Positions 23,845 through 32,317 are shown, counted from the first letter of the stretch. The stretch: 32,317 bases of DNA from Lewinellaceae bacterium (GCA_020636445.1 JACJXV010000044.1:1-32317); one strand, 5' to 3'. A program made the numbers and translations. The notes: a model not told the origin generated them from the letters alone.

Positions 23845-24900
23845 ATGAAGAAAGGGGTTTACTGGTTATTGCTTTGGCTAACGGGAGCTTGTCATCCTCT
23901 GGAACCTGTTGTTGCCCAAAAACCAACCCCCGATATTCGGGTGGCCCTGGATGGCACGGGGGATTATACCCGTATCCAGGAGGCTATTAATGCCGTACCT
24001 GCCAATAGTATGGAGCCGGTGGTGATTTGGCTGAAGCGGGGTGTTTACGACACGGAAAAACTCATCGTGCCGGCAGACAAAACCAATATTCGGTTAGTTG
24101 GCGAAAGCCGCGACGAAACCATCATCAGTTATCATATCTACAATTGTCAGGAAGGAGGGTATAATGGCTTTTGTCCGGCAGCCGATGCGGTCAACTGGAC
24201 AGGGGACGTGATTCGCACCTCGGCAACACTAACAATTTTAGGCAATGGGTTCCAGGCTGAAAACCTTACAATCCGGAATACGGCAGGACCTTTGGGGCAG
24301 GCCCAGGCGGTTACAGTGAGGGCGGATAAAGTTGTTTTTCGCCAGTGCACGCTTAGTAGCTATCAGGATACTGCCTATTTCTGGAGTGAGGGTAATCGGA
24401 CCTACCTGGAAAACTGTTTAATCATTGGCCGAACAGATTATATCTACGGTGGAGGCATTGTCTTTTTTCAGGGCTGCGAAATTCGCAGTTGGGGTAAAGG
24501 ATGGATCACAGCACCCGCCACCGGGCAGAACCAACGCTATGGCTTTGTTTTCAATGCCTGTAAGATAAGCTACGCCACCGGCAGCCCGCGTGCAGGTGAT
24601 GACGGGGCCTTGTTCGCCCTGGGGCGGCCCTGGCATAATTACCCTAAAGTGGCCTGGTTAAATTGCGAAATGTCGGAAATGGTTAATCCCCTTGGGTGGC
24701 CGGATAAATGGCGGATGCCCTATGCGGACACTAGTCCAGACCTACATTTATATGAATACCGGAATACCGGCCCGGGGTCGGCGATGGAGGGTCGGGCTAA
24801 TTGGGTGGGCATTCGCAGCCTGACTGATGCGGAAGCGCGTGAATATACCGTACAAAAGGTTCTGGCGGGGAATGATGCCTGGGACCCGACACAAGACTGA
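23845..24900 (+). CDS. Pectin methylesterase (CE8), lipoprotein
   Basis: The product has 351 residues with a lipoprotein signal ending LTGAC (Cys16). The body is a CE8 parallel beta-helix. Catalytic residues are in place: Gln in GQAQAVTV, Asp in YQDTAYF, the second Asp in GRTDYIYG, and Arg in LGRPWHNYP. It removes methyl esters from homogalacturonan, opening it to lyases and hydrolases, probably on the outer membrane or in the periplasm. It is the first of two plus-strand pectin genes, 68 bases before the acetylesterase. A second CE8 at 25799 on the other strand is about 30 residues shorter and differs in its central loops, so the two may prefer different esters or locations. Confidence 0.94.
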   Translation: MKKGVYWLLLWLTGACHPLEPVVAQKPTPDIRVALDGTGDYTRIQEAINAVPANSMEPVVIWLKRGVYDTEKLIVPADKTNIRLVGESRDETIISYHIYNCQEGGYNGFCPAADAVNWTGDVIRTSATLTILGNGFQAENLTIRNTAGPLGQAQAVTVRADKVVFRQCTLSSYQDTAYFWSEGNRTYLENCLIIGRTDYIYGGGIVFFQGCEIRSWGKGWITAPATGQNQRYGFVFNACKISYATGSPRAGDDGALFALGRPWHNYPKVAWLNCEMSEMVNPLGWPDKWRMPYADTSPDLHLYEYRNTGPGSAMEGRANWVGIRSLTDAEAREYTVQKVLAGNDAWDPTQD

Positions 24901-24968
24901 AGAAAATGGACTTGCCAGGCCGGTTTGGTAAATTATCTGATTCGGCAAGGTGAAATAAAAAAATTCTG

Positions 24969-25751
24969 ATGAAACGAAAAGACAAAAAACAATGGGGGTG
25001 GATATGGGGCATGATGTGCGTTTTAGGGTTGTTTCTGAGTTGGACGTATCCCCAGGACCCTGTACTGTCCGTCCATCTGATAGGTGATTCCACCATGGCC
25101 AACAAACCGGGTACACCAGCAGAAAACCCCGAACGGGGTTGGGGGCAGTTATTACCCCAGTTTTTTAGTGAGGAAGTAGTTATCCATAACCACGCTGTTA
25201 ATGGCCGTTCATCCAAAAGTTTCCGGGAAGATGGGCATTGGGCTAAGGTAATTGCGGAAGTCCAACCGGGAGATTTTGTGTTCATCCAGTTTGGTCATAA
25301 CGACTCCAAAGAAGCCGACCCCCTGCGCTACACCAACCCCTGGTCGGGTTATCGGCACAATTTGGCAACTTATGTCGATGAAATTCGAGCTAAGGGTGCT
25401 TTTCCCGTCATTTTATCGTCTATTGTCCGCCGAAATTTTAATGCGGAAGGCACTCTGGTGGATACGCACGGCCCTTATCCCTTTGTCGCCCGGCAGGTGG
25501 CTTTGGAAAAAGAGGTTCCCTTCATCGATATGCAGGTGTTGACCGAAGAGCTGGTTGCCAGCCTGGGACCCGAAAAGTCCAAGGAATATTATTTGTGGAC
25601 AAAGCCGGGGGAATATCCCCGATTTTTAGATGGGGTACAGGATAATACCCACCTGAACTTAACAGGAGCAACTGCCTTTGCTCGCTTGGTTGCCACTGCA
25701 ATTCGCGATCTGCCCCTGCAGCCGCTGAATCAATATGTTACGGGGTTGTAG
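24969..25751 (+). CDS. Rhamnogalacturonan acetylesterase (CE12, SGNH hydrolase)
   Basis: The product has 260 residues. Residues 8-28 form a signal anchor or signal peptide. The SGNH blocks are visible: LIGDSTMAN (nucleophile Ser, block I), NHAVNGRSS (Gly/Asn block), FIQFGHND (Asn, block III) and DNTHLNLTG (Asp-x-x-His, block V). It removes acetyl groups from the rhamnogalacturonan backbone. It follows the CE8 gene on the same strand, so side-chain removal of methyl and acetyl groups is coupled. Its end (25751) faces the end of the other CE8 gene across 47 bases. Confidence 0.92.
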   Translation: MKRKDKKQWGWIWGMMCVLGLFLSWTYPQDPVLSVHLIGDSTMANKPGTPAENPERGWGQLLPQFFSEEVVIHNHAVNGRSSKSFREDGHWAKVIAEVQPGDFVFIQFGHNDSKEADPLRYTNPWSGYRHNLATYVDEIRAKGAFPVILSSIVRRNFNAEGTLVDTHGPYPFVARQVALEKEVPFIDMQVLTEELVASLGPEKSKEYYLWTKPGEYPRFLDGVQDNTHLNLTGATAFARLVATAIRDLPLQPLNQYVTGL

Positions 25752-25798
25752 CAAAAGGAGATTGGATCACCCTTAGCAGAGTGTAATACCCGGCCGGA

Positions 25799-26770
25799 TC
25801 ATGGGGTTCGCATTACCGGAAGCATAAAGGGAGAGAGGATTTGCTCCGCCAGGTAGCGGCGGGCTTCTTTTTTACGTAGCTGATGACTCCAGGCTACCCG
25901 GTTGGCCTGCGCCGCTCCGGGGCCGGTGTTGCCATATTCTGCGTAAACGGTGGTTTTTTCCCGGGAAGGGGAGGACCAGTTATCCCAGCCTGCCGGCAGA
26001 ATATGGGGCCCCATGTCACAAAAAAGGAAAGCTGTTTTGGCAAAATCACGCCAGGGGCGGCCCAGGTATACCTCATTGACCCCCGGGGCCGCTGTAAGCG
26101 TACAATAGCGAAAGACAAAACCAAATGGACGGCCCTGGGGGGTACTGGCTGCTGTAATAAAAGAATTGGCTTTGCTGTGAATCGTACATTGCTCAAAAAG
26201 TGCGGTGGCCTCCCCAAATATGAAGTCAGTAGTTCCCTCAATATAGCATTGGTAGAAAAACTGGCGGGCCTGCGCACCAGCGGCATAGAGCGTATCCTGG
26301 TGCCCCAATAGCCGGCAATTGACAAAAACGGCGCGCTCTGCCACTACGCCCAGGGCAAGTGCCTGACCTACCGGGCCGGCGGTGTTTTCAATCGTCAGGT
26401 TTTCGGCACGGAAGTCATCCCCTTCAACCCATAACGTAGCGGTGAAAAAGGTACTGTTACGCCCGCGGTTGATACTGGAAAAATGATCGCCCCAACGGAT
26501 AATCGTCGTAGCGGGATCTTCGCCTTGTAAGGTCAGCTGATTATTCCAGGAAGGGACGTGGACTTTCTCTTCGTAAATACCTGGCTTAATGACAATCGTA
26601 ATACGCTGGTCGGGGAATGCTTTGGTTTGGTCAATCGCCGCCTGAATGGTCAGGGCATCGCCACTGCCGTCTTTGGCGACCGTGATGATCAGCGGGTAAC
26701 CCGGTGATTGGGCGTATCCTTCTGGGATGCTCACCAGGAGAAAAAGAAAGTAGTATAAACGGTTTATCAT
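25799..26770 (-). CDS. Pectin methylesterase (CE8), secreted
   Basis: The product has 323 residues with a signal peptide of about 20 residues (cleavage after GYA). The CE8 set is intact: GQALALGV, GHQDTLYA (Asp), GTTDFIFGEA (Asp), LGRPWRDFA (Arg). It lacks the lipobox of the sister enzyme at 23845, so it is periplasmic or fully exported, and I see no type IX C-terminal domain. It is the last gene of the minus-strand pectin operon, seven bases after the GH43 gene. Confidence 0.95.
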   Translation of the reverse strand: MINRLYYFLFLLVSIPEGYAQSPGYPLIITVAKDGSGDALTIQAAIDQTKAFPDQRITIVIKPGIYEEKVHVPSWNNQLTLQGEDPATTIIRWGDHFSSINRGRNSTFFTATLWVEGDDFRAENLTIENTAGPVGQALALGVVAERAVFVNCRLLGHQDTLYAAGAQARQFFYQCYIEGTTDFIFGEATALFEQCTIHSKANSFITAASTPQGRPFGFVFRYCTLTAAPGVNEVYLGRPWRDFAKTAFLFCDMGPHILPAGWDNWSSPSREKTTVYAEYGNTGPGAAQANRVAWSHQLRKKEARRYLAEQILSPFMLPVMRTP

Positions 26771-26777
26771 CTCCCTA

Positions 26778-28451
26778 TCAGGGTTTTTGGCCAGTCAGGT
26801 GAAACCAATCCACATCGACATACCCGCCGCGGGCCGACCGCGGGCCTTTGTCACAGAATAGCCCGAGTTTGGCCCCAATCCAACCACCGGCAGCAGCGGT
26901 AAAAGGTTCGCCAAAGGGCTGAAACCGTTTCCCATCGGTGCTATAGCTGAAGCGACAAACGCCCTCAGGAGCAGTTACCGTGACCCGCAGATAGATAGCC
27001 GTTGCTGGCGCCGCTTGCCGGGCCACCACGACTTCCGCACCACCTTTATCCGCTTGCTTGCAAATGACTTGCCGCAGCTGGAGTCCTTGAGCTTGCTGCA
27101 CGAGTTCTAAGGAACTGTAGTTGCGTCCCATGATGATAAGTCCGGTGCGTTGGGTGGAATCACTGGGTGTAAATTTGATTTTGGTCGTTGCGGTAAAATT
27201 CGTTGCCGGAAACTTTTGCAGCAATAAGTTGGGCGTTTGCCAGTGATTGCGAAAATCAGCCGGTTGCGGCAACGCAAAAAGACGCAGATAGCCTGATCCG
27301 GGGATTTGGGCTGCCCAAACCGGATTGCGGTTTGCCTGCCATTGCCAGTGCAGATTTGGATCACTGCCATTAAAATCATCACTTTCCGGCAGTGGTGCAA
27401 GGGAAGAAACCTTTCCCACATTAGGTTTTGGGTGCCGGAGTACCGGTTCCCCCGTGCCATCACCATCGGGATCCGATCCGATGACGGGCCAGCCATCCTC
27501 CCGCCATTGCATGGGTTGTAAATGAACGATCCGCCCGTAGGCCTCCTTGTCCTGGAAGTGTAAAAACCAGGATTCCCCGGTTTGGGTTTCTACCCAGGCT
27601 CCCTGGTGAGGGCCATTAATGGGGGTCTTTCCTTGCTCAAGGACGATCTTTTCGGTATAAGGGCCCCAGATGTTTTTCGACCGCATAACAAGCTGCCAGC
27701 CAGTAGCTACTCCACCAGCCGGTGCAAAAATGTAGTAATAGCCATCGCGCCGGTAAAACTTAGGTCCTTCAATGGTCGGATGGGCATCATGGCCGTCAAA
27801 AACGTGTCGGCCGGGCCCGATGGTTTGCGTTCCTTCCTTATTTAAGCGATGTACGGTAAGCAGGGAATTGACTTGCGCCCGGCTGGCTGCCCAGCCGTGG
27901 ACCAGATAGACCTGCCCGTCATCATCCCAGAGCGGAGAAGGATCAATCAGTCCCTGGCCGGCGAGGACCAGGGTCGGCTCCGACCATGCTCCGGCGGGAT
28001 CGGTTGTTTTGAGCATGTAGATGCCAAAATCGGGATCGCCATAGTAGATGAAAAATTCACCCTCGTGATACCGCAGGCAGGGCGCCCACACGCCTTTGAA
28101 ATGCTGGGGTTGGTTAAAAACAGGCAGGGGGTATTGCTGGGGTAGGGCATAATTAATCAACCGCCAGGTGACCAGGTCTTTGGAATGCAGGATGGGCAGG
28201 CCCGGGATGCAGTTAAAGCTGGATGCCGTCATGTAGTAATCATCGCCCACCCGAATAGCGTCCGGGTCAGAATAATCGGTGTGCAGAATAGGGTTGGTGT
28301 ATGTGCCATCACCCTGGTCGGCAACCCATACGGGAACCGTAAAATCAGGTTGCTGAGCCGGCAATTGCTGGCACATTACACTTCCCCCGATCAAAAATAA
28401 AACACGATAAAAGAGGGTCTCTCTAAATAGATTATCTCGGAATGTTTTCAA
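26778..28451 (-). CDS. GH43 glycoside hydrolase with C-terminal beta-sandwich
   Basis: The product has 557 residues. The N-terminal ~30 residues form a signal peptide, though the exact start is uncertain. The five-bladed beta-propeller (about 45-345) has the three acidic sites: Asp in NPILHTDYSDPDAIRV, Asp in LIDPSPLWDDDGQVYLVHGW, and Glu in TIEGPKFYRRDGYYYIF. Residues about 365-555 form the GH43 C-terminal beta-sandwich. The SSFNCIPGLPILHSKDLVTW segment is typical of subfamily 12-like enzymes (arabinofuranosidase or xylosidase). In a pectin operon it most likely removes arabinose from side chains, but this is an inference. It lies nine bases after kduD. Confidence 0.9.
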   Translation of the reverse strand: MKTFRDNLFRETLFYRVLFLIGGSVMCQQLPAQQPDFTVPVWVADQGDGTYTNPILHTDYSDPDAIRVGDDYYMTASSFNCIPGLPILHSKDLVTWRLINYALPQQYPLPVFNQPQHFKGVWAPCLRYHEGEFFIYYGDPDFGIYMLKTTDPAGAWSEPTLVLAGQGLIDPSPLWDDDGQVYLVHGWAASRAQVNSLLTVHRLNKEGTQTIGPGRHVFDGHDAHPTIEGPKFYRRDGYYYIFAPAGGVATGWQLVMRSKNIWGPYTEKIVLEQGKTPINGPHQGAWVETQTGESWFLHFQDKEAYGRIVHLQPMQWREDGWPVIGSDPDGDGTGEPVLRHPKPNVGKVSSLAPLPESDDFNGSDPNLHWQWQANRNPVWAAQIPGSGYLRLFALPQPADFRNHWQTPNLLLQKFPATNFTATTKIKFTPSDSTQRTGLIIMGRNYSSLELVQQAQGLQLRQVICKQADKGGAEVVVARQAAPATAIYLRVTVTAPEGVCRFSYSTDGKRFQPFGEPFTAAAGGWIGAKLGLFCDKGPRSARGGYVDVDWFHLTGQKP

Positions 28452-28460
28452 CGTATTCGA

Positions 28461-29228
28461 TTAGCGCCCCATCCAGCCCCCGTCGACGGTAAGGATGGTG
28501 CCGTGAACATAATCAGCTGCTGCCGAAGCCAGGAAAACGACCGGGCCTTTGAAGTCATCGGGTTCACCCCAGCGTCCGGCGGGAATCCTTGCCAGGATGG
28601 CCGCCTGCCGATTGGGGTCATTGCGCAAAGCTTCGGTGTTGTCGGTGGCAATGTAGCCCGGGGCAATGGCATTGACATTCACGCCATGGGGAGCCCACTC
28701 GTTAGCCAGGGCTTTCGTTAGCTGGCCGATGGCACCTTTGGAGGCTGCATAGCCAGGAACGGTGATTCCCCCCTGGAAGGTGAGCAGTGAGGCCGTGAAG
28801 ATAATTTTTCCCGACCCGCGTTTAACCATTTCCCGTCCTAATTCCCGGCTCAGAATAAACGGAGCACTTTGGTTGACCGCCAGTACTTCATCCCAGTATT
28901 CATCAGGATGCTCGGCGGCGGGCTTGCGCAGAATTGTACCCGCGTTGTTGATCAGAATATCCGGAGCAGGGTGGTTTTTGCGGTAAGCCTGGAGAAAGGC
29001 ATAAATGGATTCCCGGTTGCGAAAATCACATTGATAAGCCGTAAAATTTCTCCCCAGCTTTTTGACAGCCACTTCAATATCCGATCCCTGGATCTCCAGC
29101 GAGGCGGAAACCCCGATAATATCAGCACCAGCTTCGGCCAGCGCTTCCGCCATGGCGAATCCGATGCCTCGCTTACAGCCGGTTACGAGAGCTATTTTCC
29201 CCGCTAAACTAAATGGTTGCATAAGCAT
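28461..29228 (-). CDS. kduD: 2-dehydro-3-deoxy-D-gluconate 5-dehydrogenase
   Basis: The product has 255 residues from the ATG at 29228 (codon 3, at 29222, is an alternative start). It is a classical SDR: cofactor loop GCKRGIGFAMA, NNAG (INNAGTILRKPA), the Ser of TASLLTFQG and the active-site YAASK. Close agreement with KduD shows in ILRKPAAEHPDEYWDEVLAVNQ and APGYIATDNTEALR. It converts 3-deoxy-D-glycero-2,5-hexodiulosonate to 2-dehydro-3-deoxygluconate, the second step after KduI. It starts 13 bases after kduI. It is cytoplasmic. Confidence 0.95.
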   Translation of the reverse strand: MLMQPFSLAGKIALVTGCKRGIGFAMAEALAEAGADIIGVSASLEIQGSDIEVAVKKLGRNFTAYQCDFRNRESIYAFLQAYRKNHPAPDILINNAGTILRKPAAEHPDEYWDEVLAVNQSAPFILSRELGREMVKRGSGKIIFTASLLTFQGGITVPGYAASKGAIGQLTKALANEWAPHGVNVNAIAPGYIATDNTEALRNDPNRQAAILARIPAGRWGEPDDFKGPVVFLASAAADYVHGTILTVDGGWMGR

Positions 29229-29241
29229 GTGACGATTGTGG

Positions 29242-30093
29242 TTAACGAAAATCAGCCAGGGCTACCGGATCCATATCCGTAAAGGCTTTGTTCTCTCCGG
29301 CCATTCCCCAGGCAAATTTATAGGCACTGGTGCCGGCTCCTGCGTGAATCGACCAGGGGGGCGATAACACGGCATCCAGGTTGTGGATGGCAATATGGCG
29401 CGACTCCTGGGGGTGCCCCAGGAAGTGAATGACAATTTGATCAGCCGGCAGATCGAAGTAAAAATACACTTCCATGCGGCGATCATGCGTGTGCGGTGGG
29501 AAGGTATTCCAGATATTACCTGGCGCTAATTCCGTGAAACCCATGACAAGCTGGCAACTGGCGATACCCTGTTCATGGATGTACTGATAGATAGTACGCC
29601 GATTGGCGGTAGCCTGATCCCCCAGCTCAACCCGGTTAGCATCGGCCTGCGGACAGAGAACGGTGGGGAACTCCCGGTGGGCAGGGCAGGAATTGACGTA
29701 TAGCTGTGCGGGTTGTTGGGGGAGTTGACTGGCAAATGAAACATCCCGACTGCCTTTGCCGATATACAGCATATCGAGGTTCTGCATAGCAAAGGAGGTT
29801 CCGTCAACGGTAACGATAGCCGGACCTCCGACATTAAGGATACCCAGTTCGCGGCGTTCCAGAAAGTATGTTGAGCGCAGTTCCGGGTAGGTTTCCAATC
29901 GGATAGGCGTATCCGTAGGCATTATCCCACCGTAGATCATCCGGTCGTAATGGGTATAAGTCAACCGGGTTTCCCCTGGCTGCATCAATGCTGTTGACAG
30001 GAAATGATCGCGAAGTTGCTGGGTGTCGTACCTGGCCGCATCCTGAGGGTGAACGGCATATCGATTATCCATTGGTTGTATTGAAGTATTCAT
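29242..30093 (-). CDS. kduI: 5-keto-4-deoxyuronate isomerase
   Basis: The product has 283 residues, the family's usual length. The cupin metal-binding region is visible as TFPPHTHDRRMEVYFYFDLP (His, His, Glu), with the downstream SPPWSIHAGAGTSAYKFAWG. The N-terminal RYAVHPQDAARYDTQQLRDHF and TYTHYDRMIYGGIMP are also characteristic. It isomerises the 4-deoxy-5-ketouronate released from unsaturated oligogalacturonides, feeding KduD. It is 11 bases after the DUF4861 gene, and 13 before kduD, so one transcript is very likely. The pair implies that a lyase-type (PL) attack on pectin is used. Confidence 0.96.
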   Translation of the reverse strand: MNTSIQPMDNRYAVHPQDAARYDTQQLRDHFLSTALMQPGETRLTYTHYDRMIYGGIMPTDTPIRLETYPELRSTYFLERRELGILNVGGPAIVTVDGTSFAMQNLDMLYIGKGSRDVSFASQLPQQPAQLYVNSCPAHREFPTVLCPQADANRVELGDQATANRRTIYQYIHEQGIASCQLVMGFTELAPGNIWNTFPPHTHDRRMEVYFYFDLPADQIVIHFLGHPQESRHIAIHNLDAVLSPPWSIHAGAGTSAYKFAWGMAGENKAFTDMDPVALADFR

Positions 30094-30104
30094 GAAAATT
30101 TAGG

Positions 30105-31331
30105 TTAACGAGATTGTATCGTAGCGGGTTGGAGAAAACTGGCTAATAAGTTATCCAGGTATTGGCTAAAGGCCTCCTGGGTAGTTATCCCATTGGGTTC
30201 TTTTTCCCAGGCAGCCAGAAAGTAGTAAGTGAGTTCCTGATTTTGCGGTTGTAAAACCACTACGTGATTAAGGCTATCGGCGGTGCTGGCAAGCAGATCA
30301 GCCGTCCGGTAAATAATAGCCAGCCCCAGGTTGTCCTGGTTGAGACTCTGCTGGCCCCAGGTGGCAAGATACCCCCAGTTGCCTTCGCTGCGCTGGAGTA
30401 CCTGCGTGTTAGGCAATTGAATAATGCCGGTACACAGGCTGTCGAGTTGTGCAGATAATTGCAAATGATTTTTGGTTAACCGGCTACCGGCAACAATAGA
30501 GAGTTCCGACGTAAGGGTTACCTTTTTCTCGCCCGTTTTCCATCCGTAGTAATGGGTCCGTATCAGGGACTCTACGGGACCATTGAGGACAACTTCACTG
30601 GCTACAGAGTCGGTGACGGCCACCCGTTCGGCTTTATTGTTCAGCCAACGGGCGGGAGTGCCAATCCCCAGGGATCCCCCAACTTTCAAAATGTCCATGC
30701 CCCAGTCTGCTATTTCATGGTAGGAATCAAAGCCATCCTGGCCGACATCCTGCAGTACCATGTCAGAGGTGGTTTTACCAAAAACATCCGTGGCGTTACG
30801 CCAATCGAGGTAAAAGCGATAGCCAACCTTGTCGGACTCCCAGCCAGGGCCTTCATAGCGAATGAAAAAAGAGTGATCAGTATGTTCGGGGGGGAGGGTA
30901 AGTTGCTGGATATTTTGGAATTCACCCCCGATATATTTACGGTTCTCCCAGGTACCGCCTACCTTATGGGATAGCTCGGCCTGGGTGCGTTTAGGAAAGC
31001 TAGCCGAACTTCCTGCGGCCCCTTTTTTAATGGTAACGGACTTCGTTTCTCCCGACTTCATGTTCAGGACGAAAGAAATATCCTCAGGAGTCCCGTCGCC
31101 GTTTCGATCATTGACCTGAAAAGGAATGGGGCTGCCTTCAACCAGGAGTGCCATTTCATCGGGTGCCATTTGGCTGACAGCGGCGGGCAATTGTGCCAGG
31201 TCAAGCTGAAAAAAGGCATCCTTTTGTGCCAGTTTACCAGGATTTGTCACCTGTAGGGTTGCTTCGGAAACGGTTTTGCAGCCAGCCAGCAGGCCAAGCA
31301 GCAGGAGCGGGAAAAGCTTTAGGATTTTCAT
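30105..31331 (-). CDS. DUF4861 lipoprotein of the uronate operon
   Basis: The product has 408 residues. The signal peptide ends LLAGC (Cys18), so it is a lipoprotein. The body is beta-rich: LQVTNPGKLAQKDAFFQLDLAQLP (residues 26-49), IPFQVNDRNGDGTPEDISFVLNM, and later GPGWESDKVGYRFYLDWRNATDVFGK and DSYHEIADWGMDILKVGGSLGIG, which I recognise as DUF4861 features. No catalytic motif is known to me. The family is found next to uronate-degradation genes in Bacteroidota, and its position between uxaB and kduI supports a role in handling uronate oligomers at the envelope. Gap to uxaB is 107 bases. Confidence 0.85.
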   Translation of the reverse strand: MKILKLFPLLLLGLLAGCKTVSEATLQVTNPGKLAQKDAFFQLDLAQLPAAVSQMAPDEMALLVEGSPIPFQVNDRNGDGTPEDISFVLNMKSGETKSVTIKKGAAGSSASFPKRTQAELSHKVGGTWENRKYIGGEFQNIQQLTLPPEHTDHSFFIRYEGPGWESDKVGYRFYLDWRNATDVFGKTTSDMVLQDVGQDGFDSYHEIADWGMDILKVGGSLGIGTPARWLNNKAERVAVTDSVASEVVLNGPVESLIRTHYYGWKTGEKKVTLTSELSIVAGSRLTKNHLQLSAQLDSLCTGIIQLPNTQVLQRSEGNWGYLATWGQQSLNQDNLGLAIIYRTADLLASTADSLNHVVVLQPQNQELTYYFLAAWEKEPNGITTQEAFSQYLDNLLASFLQPATIQSR

Positions 31332-31438
31332 GGTAGACAGGTTTTCGGTTTGTTCACAAGTTTACACACTAATCCCTGGTAGATAAGCGCATTTTTTCAC
31401 AGGATCCCTGCAAAAATCCACAGCAGGTGCTGCTTCGG

Positions 31439-32317
31439 TTATTGCGGCAATTGCAGGGGTTCGCCACGCAGGGGCATGCCTTTCAAATAGTCTACGACCA
31501 GTGCTGCTAACCCCGGAACCTTCCGCAGATCTTGTTCCCAAATAGCCTCATGACGGAGAATGGTGTCTGCCAGTATATCCAGGTCGTCAGCGTGCTGCTG
31601 CCAGGCTTCCTGAAAAAAGGCAATCCGGTCGGCCTCATCCTGCAGGGGTATGGCCTCACCTGAGGCAGTGGTTCCCTGGTAGAAACGAATTAAAGCAGCC
31701 AGGGCAAAAACGAGGTGCCGGGGCAGCTGACCGGTTTGCTGTTGGTAGCGCAAAAGGGAGGGCAAAAGCCGGGTAACGAATTTAGCGGTACAATACAAGG
31801 CAATGCTCCGCAGCTCATGCCGAATAAAGGGATTGCGAAACCGTTGGATTACTTCCCGGGCATAACTTTCGAGTTCCTCCCGGGGGGTATCCAGGGTTGG
31901 GATAATCTCTTTTTCAATCAATTGTGTGACAAAGGCTCCGAACTGCGGGTCTTCGACTGTTTCGCGCACGGTGCGCAAGCCGGCCAGATAAGCCACCGGA
32001 ACCATGGCGGTATGTGCTCCGTTGAGGATTCGAACTTTACGGGTGCGGTAAGGAGTTATATCCTGGGTGAAAACCACCTGCAGCCCAGCCATCGGTGCCG
32101 GGAACTCCTTTTCAACGATTGGCGACCCTTCGATAACCAGGAGGTGAAATTGTTCTCCTTCCGTCAGCAGGGCATCCGAGTAGCCCAATTGGGAGGTTAA
32201 TTCATCAGCTCGCTCCTTCGGATACCCGGGGACGATACGATCAACCAGGGTATTACACCAAAAACAGGATTGTTGAATCCACCGGCTAAATTCGGCAGGA
32301 AGCTGCCACTGGGTGGC
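31439..32317 (-). CDS. uxaB: Tagaturonate reductase, 5'-truncated by window end
   Basis: The reading frame is open through the window edge at 32317 (293 codons with the stop). The stretch QQSCFWCNTLVDRIVPGYP near the edge matches the mannitol-dehydrogenase-type tagaturonate/fructuronate reductase family, followed by HTAMVPVAYLAGLRTV and an all-helical C-terminal domain (FRNPFIRHELRSIALYCTAKF). Known UxaB converts D-tagaturonate to D-altronate with NADH, a step of the galacturonate pathway. The N-terminal Rossmann half lies outside the window. An internal ATG at 32188 is not the real start, because conserved residues lie before it. Confidence 0.88.
   Translation of the reverse strand, partial: ATQWQLPAEFSRWIQQSCFWCNTLVDRIVPGYPKERADELTSQLGYSDALLTEGEQFHLLVIEGSPIVEKEFPAPMAGLQVVFTQDITPYRTRKVRILNGAHTAMVPVAYLAGLRTVRETVEDPQFGAFVTQLIEKEIIPTLDTPREELESYAREVIQRFRNPFIRHELRSIALYCTAKFVTRLLPSLLRYQQQTGQLPRHLVFALAALIRFYQGTTASGEAIPLQDEADRIAFFQEAWQQHADDLDILADTILRHEAIWEQDLRKVPGLAALVVDYLKGMPLRGEPLQLPQ

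Noticed and set aside
25799..26770. Type IX secretion C-terminal domain on the pectin enzymes, suggested by porX
   Set aside because: The CE8, CE12 and GH43 proteins end within or just after their catalytic folds; no C-terminal sorting domain is visible.

Overview
The window looks like a chromosomal segment of a member of the Bacteroidota, probably an aerobic, polysaccharide-degrading relative of Lewinella/Saprospiria (the phylum is well supported, the family is an inference). The evidence is a PorX-type response regulator with a PglZ domain (type IX secretion regulation), two DUF2911 proteins, a DUF4861 lipoprotein, a three-subunit B-type succinate dehydrogenase, many lipoprotein signals, several TAnnTTTG promoter elements and a general lack of strong Shine-Dalgarno sites. 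There are no rRNA or tRNA genes, insertion sequences, CRISPR arrays or phage genes that I can see.

Layout. 1-108: 5' end of a methylglyoxal synthase gene (minus), cut by the window edge. 324-2542: a secreted DUF2911 protein, an atypical SDR enzyme (minus) and a small Rof-like Rho-binding protein. 2628-4151: a beta-helix lipoprotein (minus), divergent from a three-gene glycosyltransferase cluster (4413-8252: GT2, cellulose-synthase-like GT2, GT-C membrane enzyme) likely to build a surface glycan or glycolipid. 8309-8614: a single-domain rhodanese. 8615-9004: a repeat-rich spacer ending in 23 tandem heptamers that abut the stop codon of an ABC exporter (9005-10813). 10988-12909: an IGHMBP2-like helicase that is broken by an apparent one-base frameshift. 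13160-14716: PorX. 14867-18470: the sdhCAB operon (minus). 18671-21403: an orphan protein and RNase R. 21679-23683: an unknown two-TM protein, a second DUF2911 lipoprotein and a YdeI-like protein (all minus), with a perfect 66-bp palindrome between the first two.

23845-32317 is a pectin/galacturonate utilisation locus. Two plus-strand genes (CE8 pectin methylesterase lipoprotein and CE12 rhamnogalacturonan acetylesterase) converge on a tight minus-strand operon: uxaB (cut by the window end), DUF4861 lipoprotein, kduI, kduD, GH43 and a second CE8. The secreted esterases and GH43 de-esterify and trim pectin. KduI and KduD process the unsaturated-uronate product of lyases, and UxaB takes the saturated galacturonate branch. 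No SusC/SusD pair, polysaccharide lyase or GH28 lies inside the window, so the locus probably continues beyond position 32317.

The observations most worth a second look are the helicase frameshift, the two-letter heptamer array, the 66-bp perfect palindrome, two other loop-less or short-loop perfect inverted repeats between convergent genes, the Ala/Glu-rich insert in the cellulose-synthase-like enzyme, and the DUF4861 gene inside the uronate operon.
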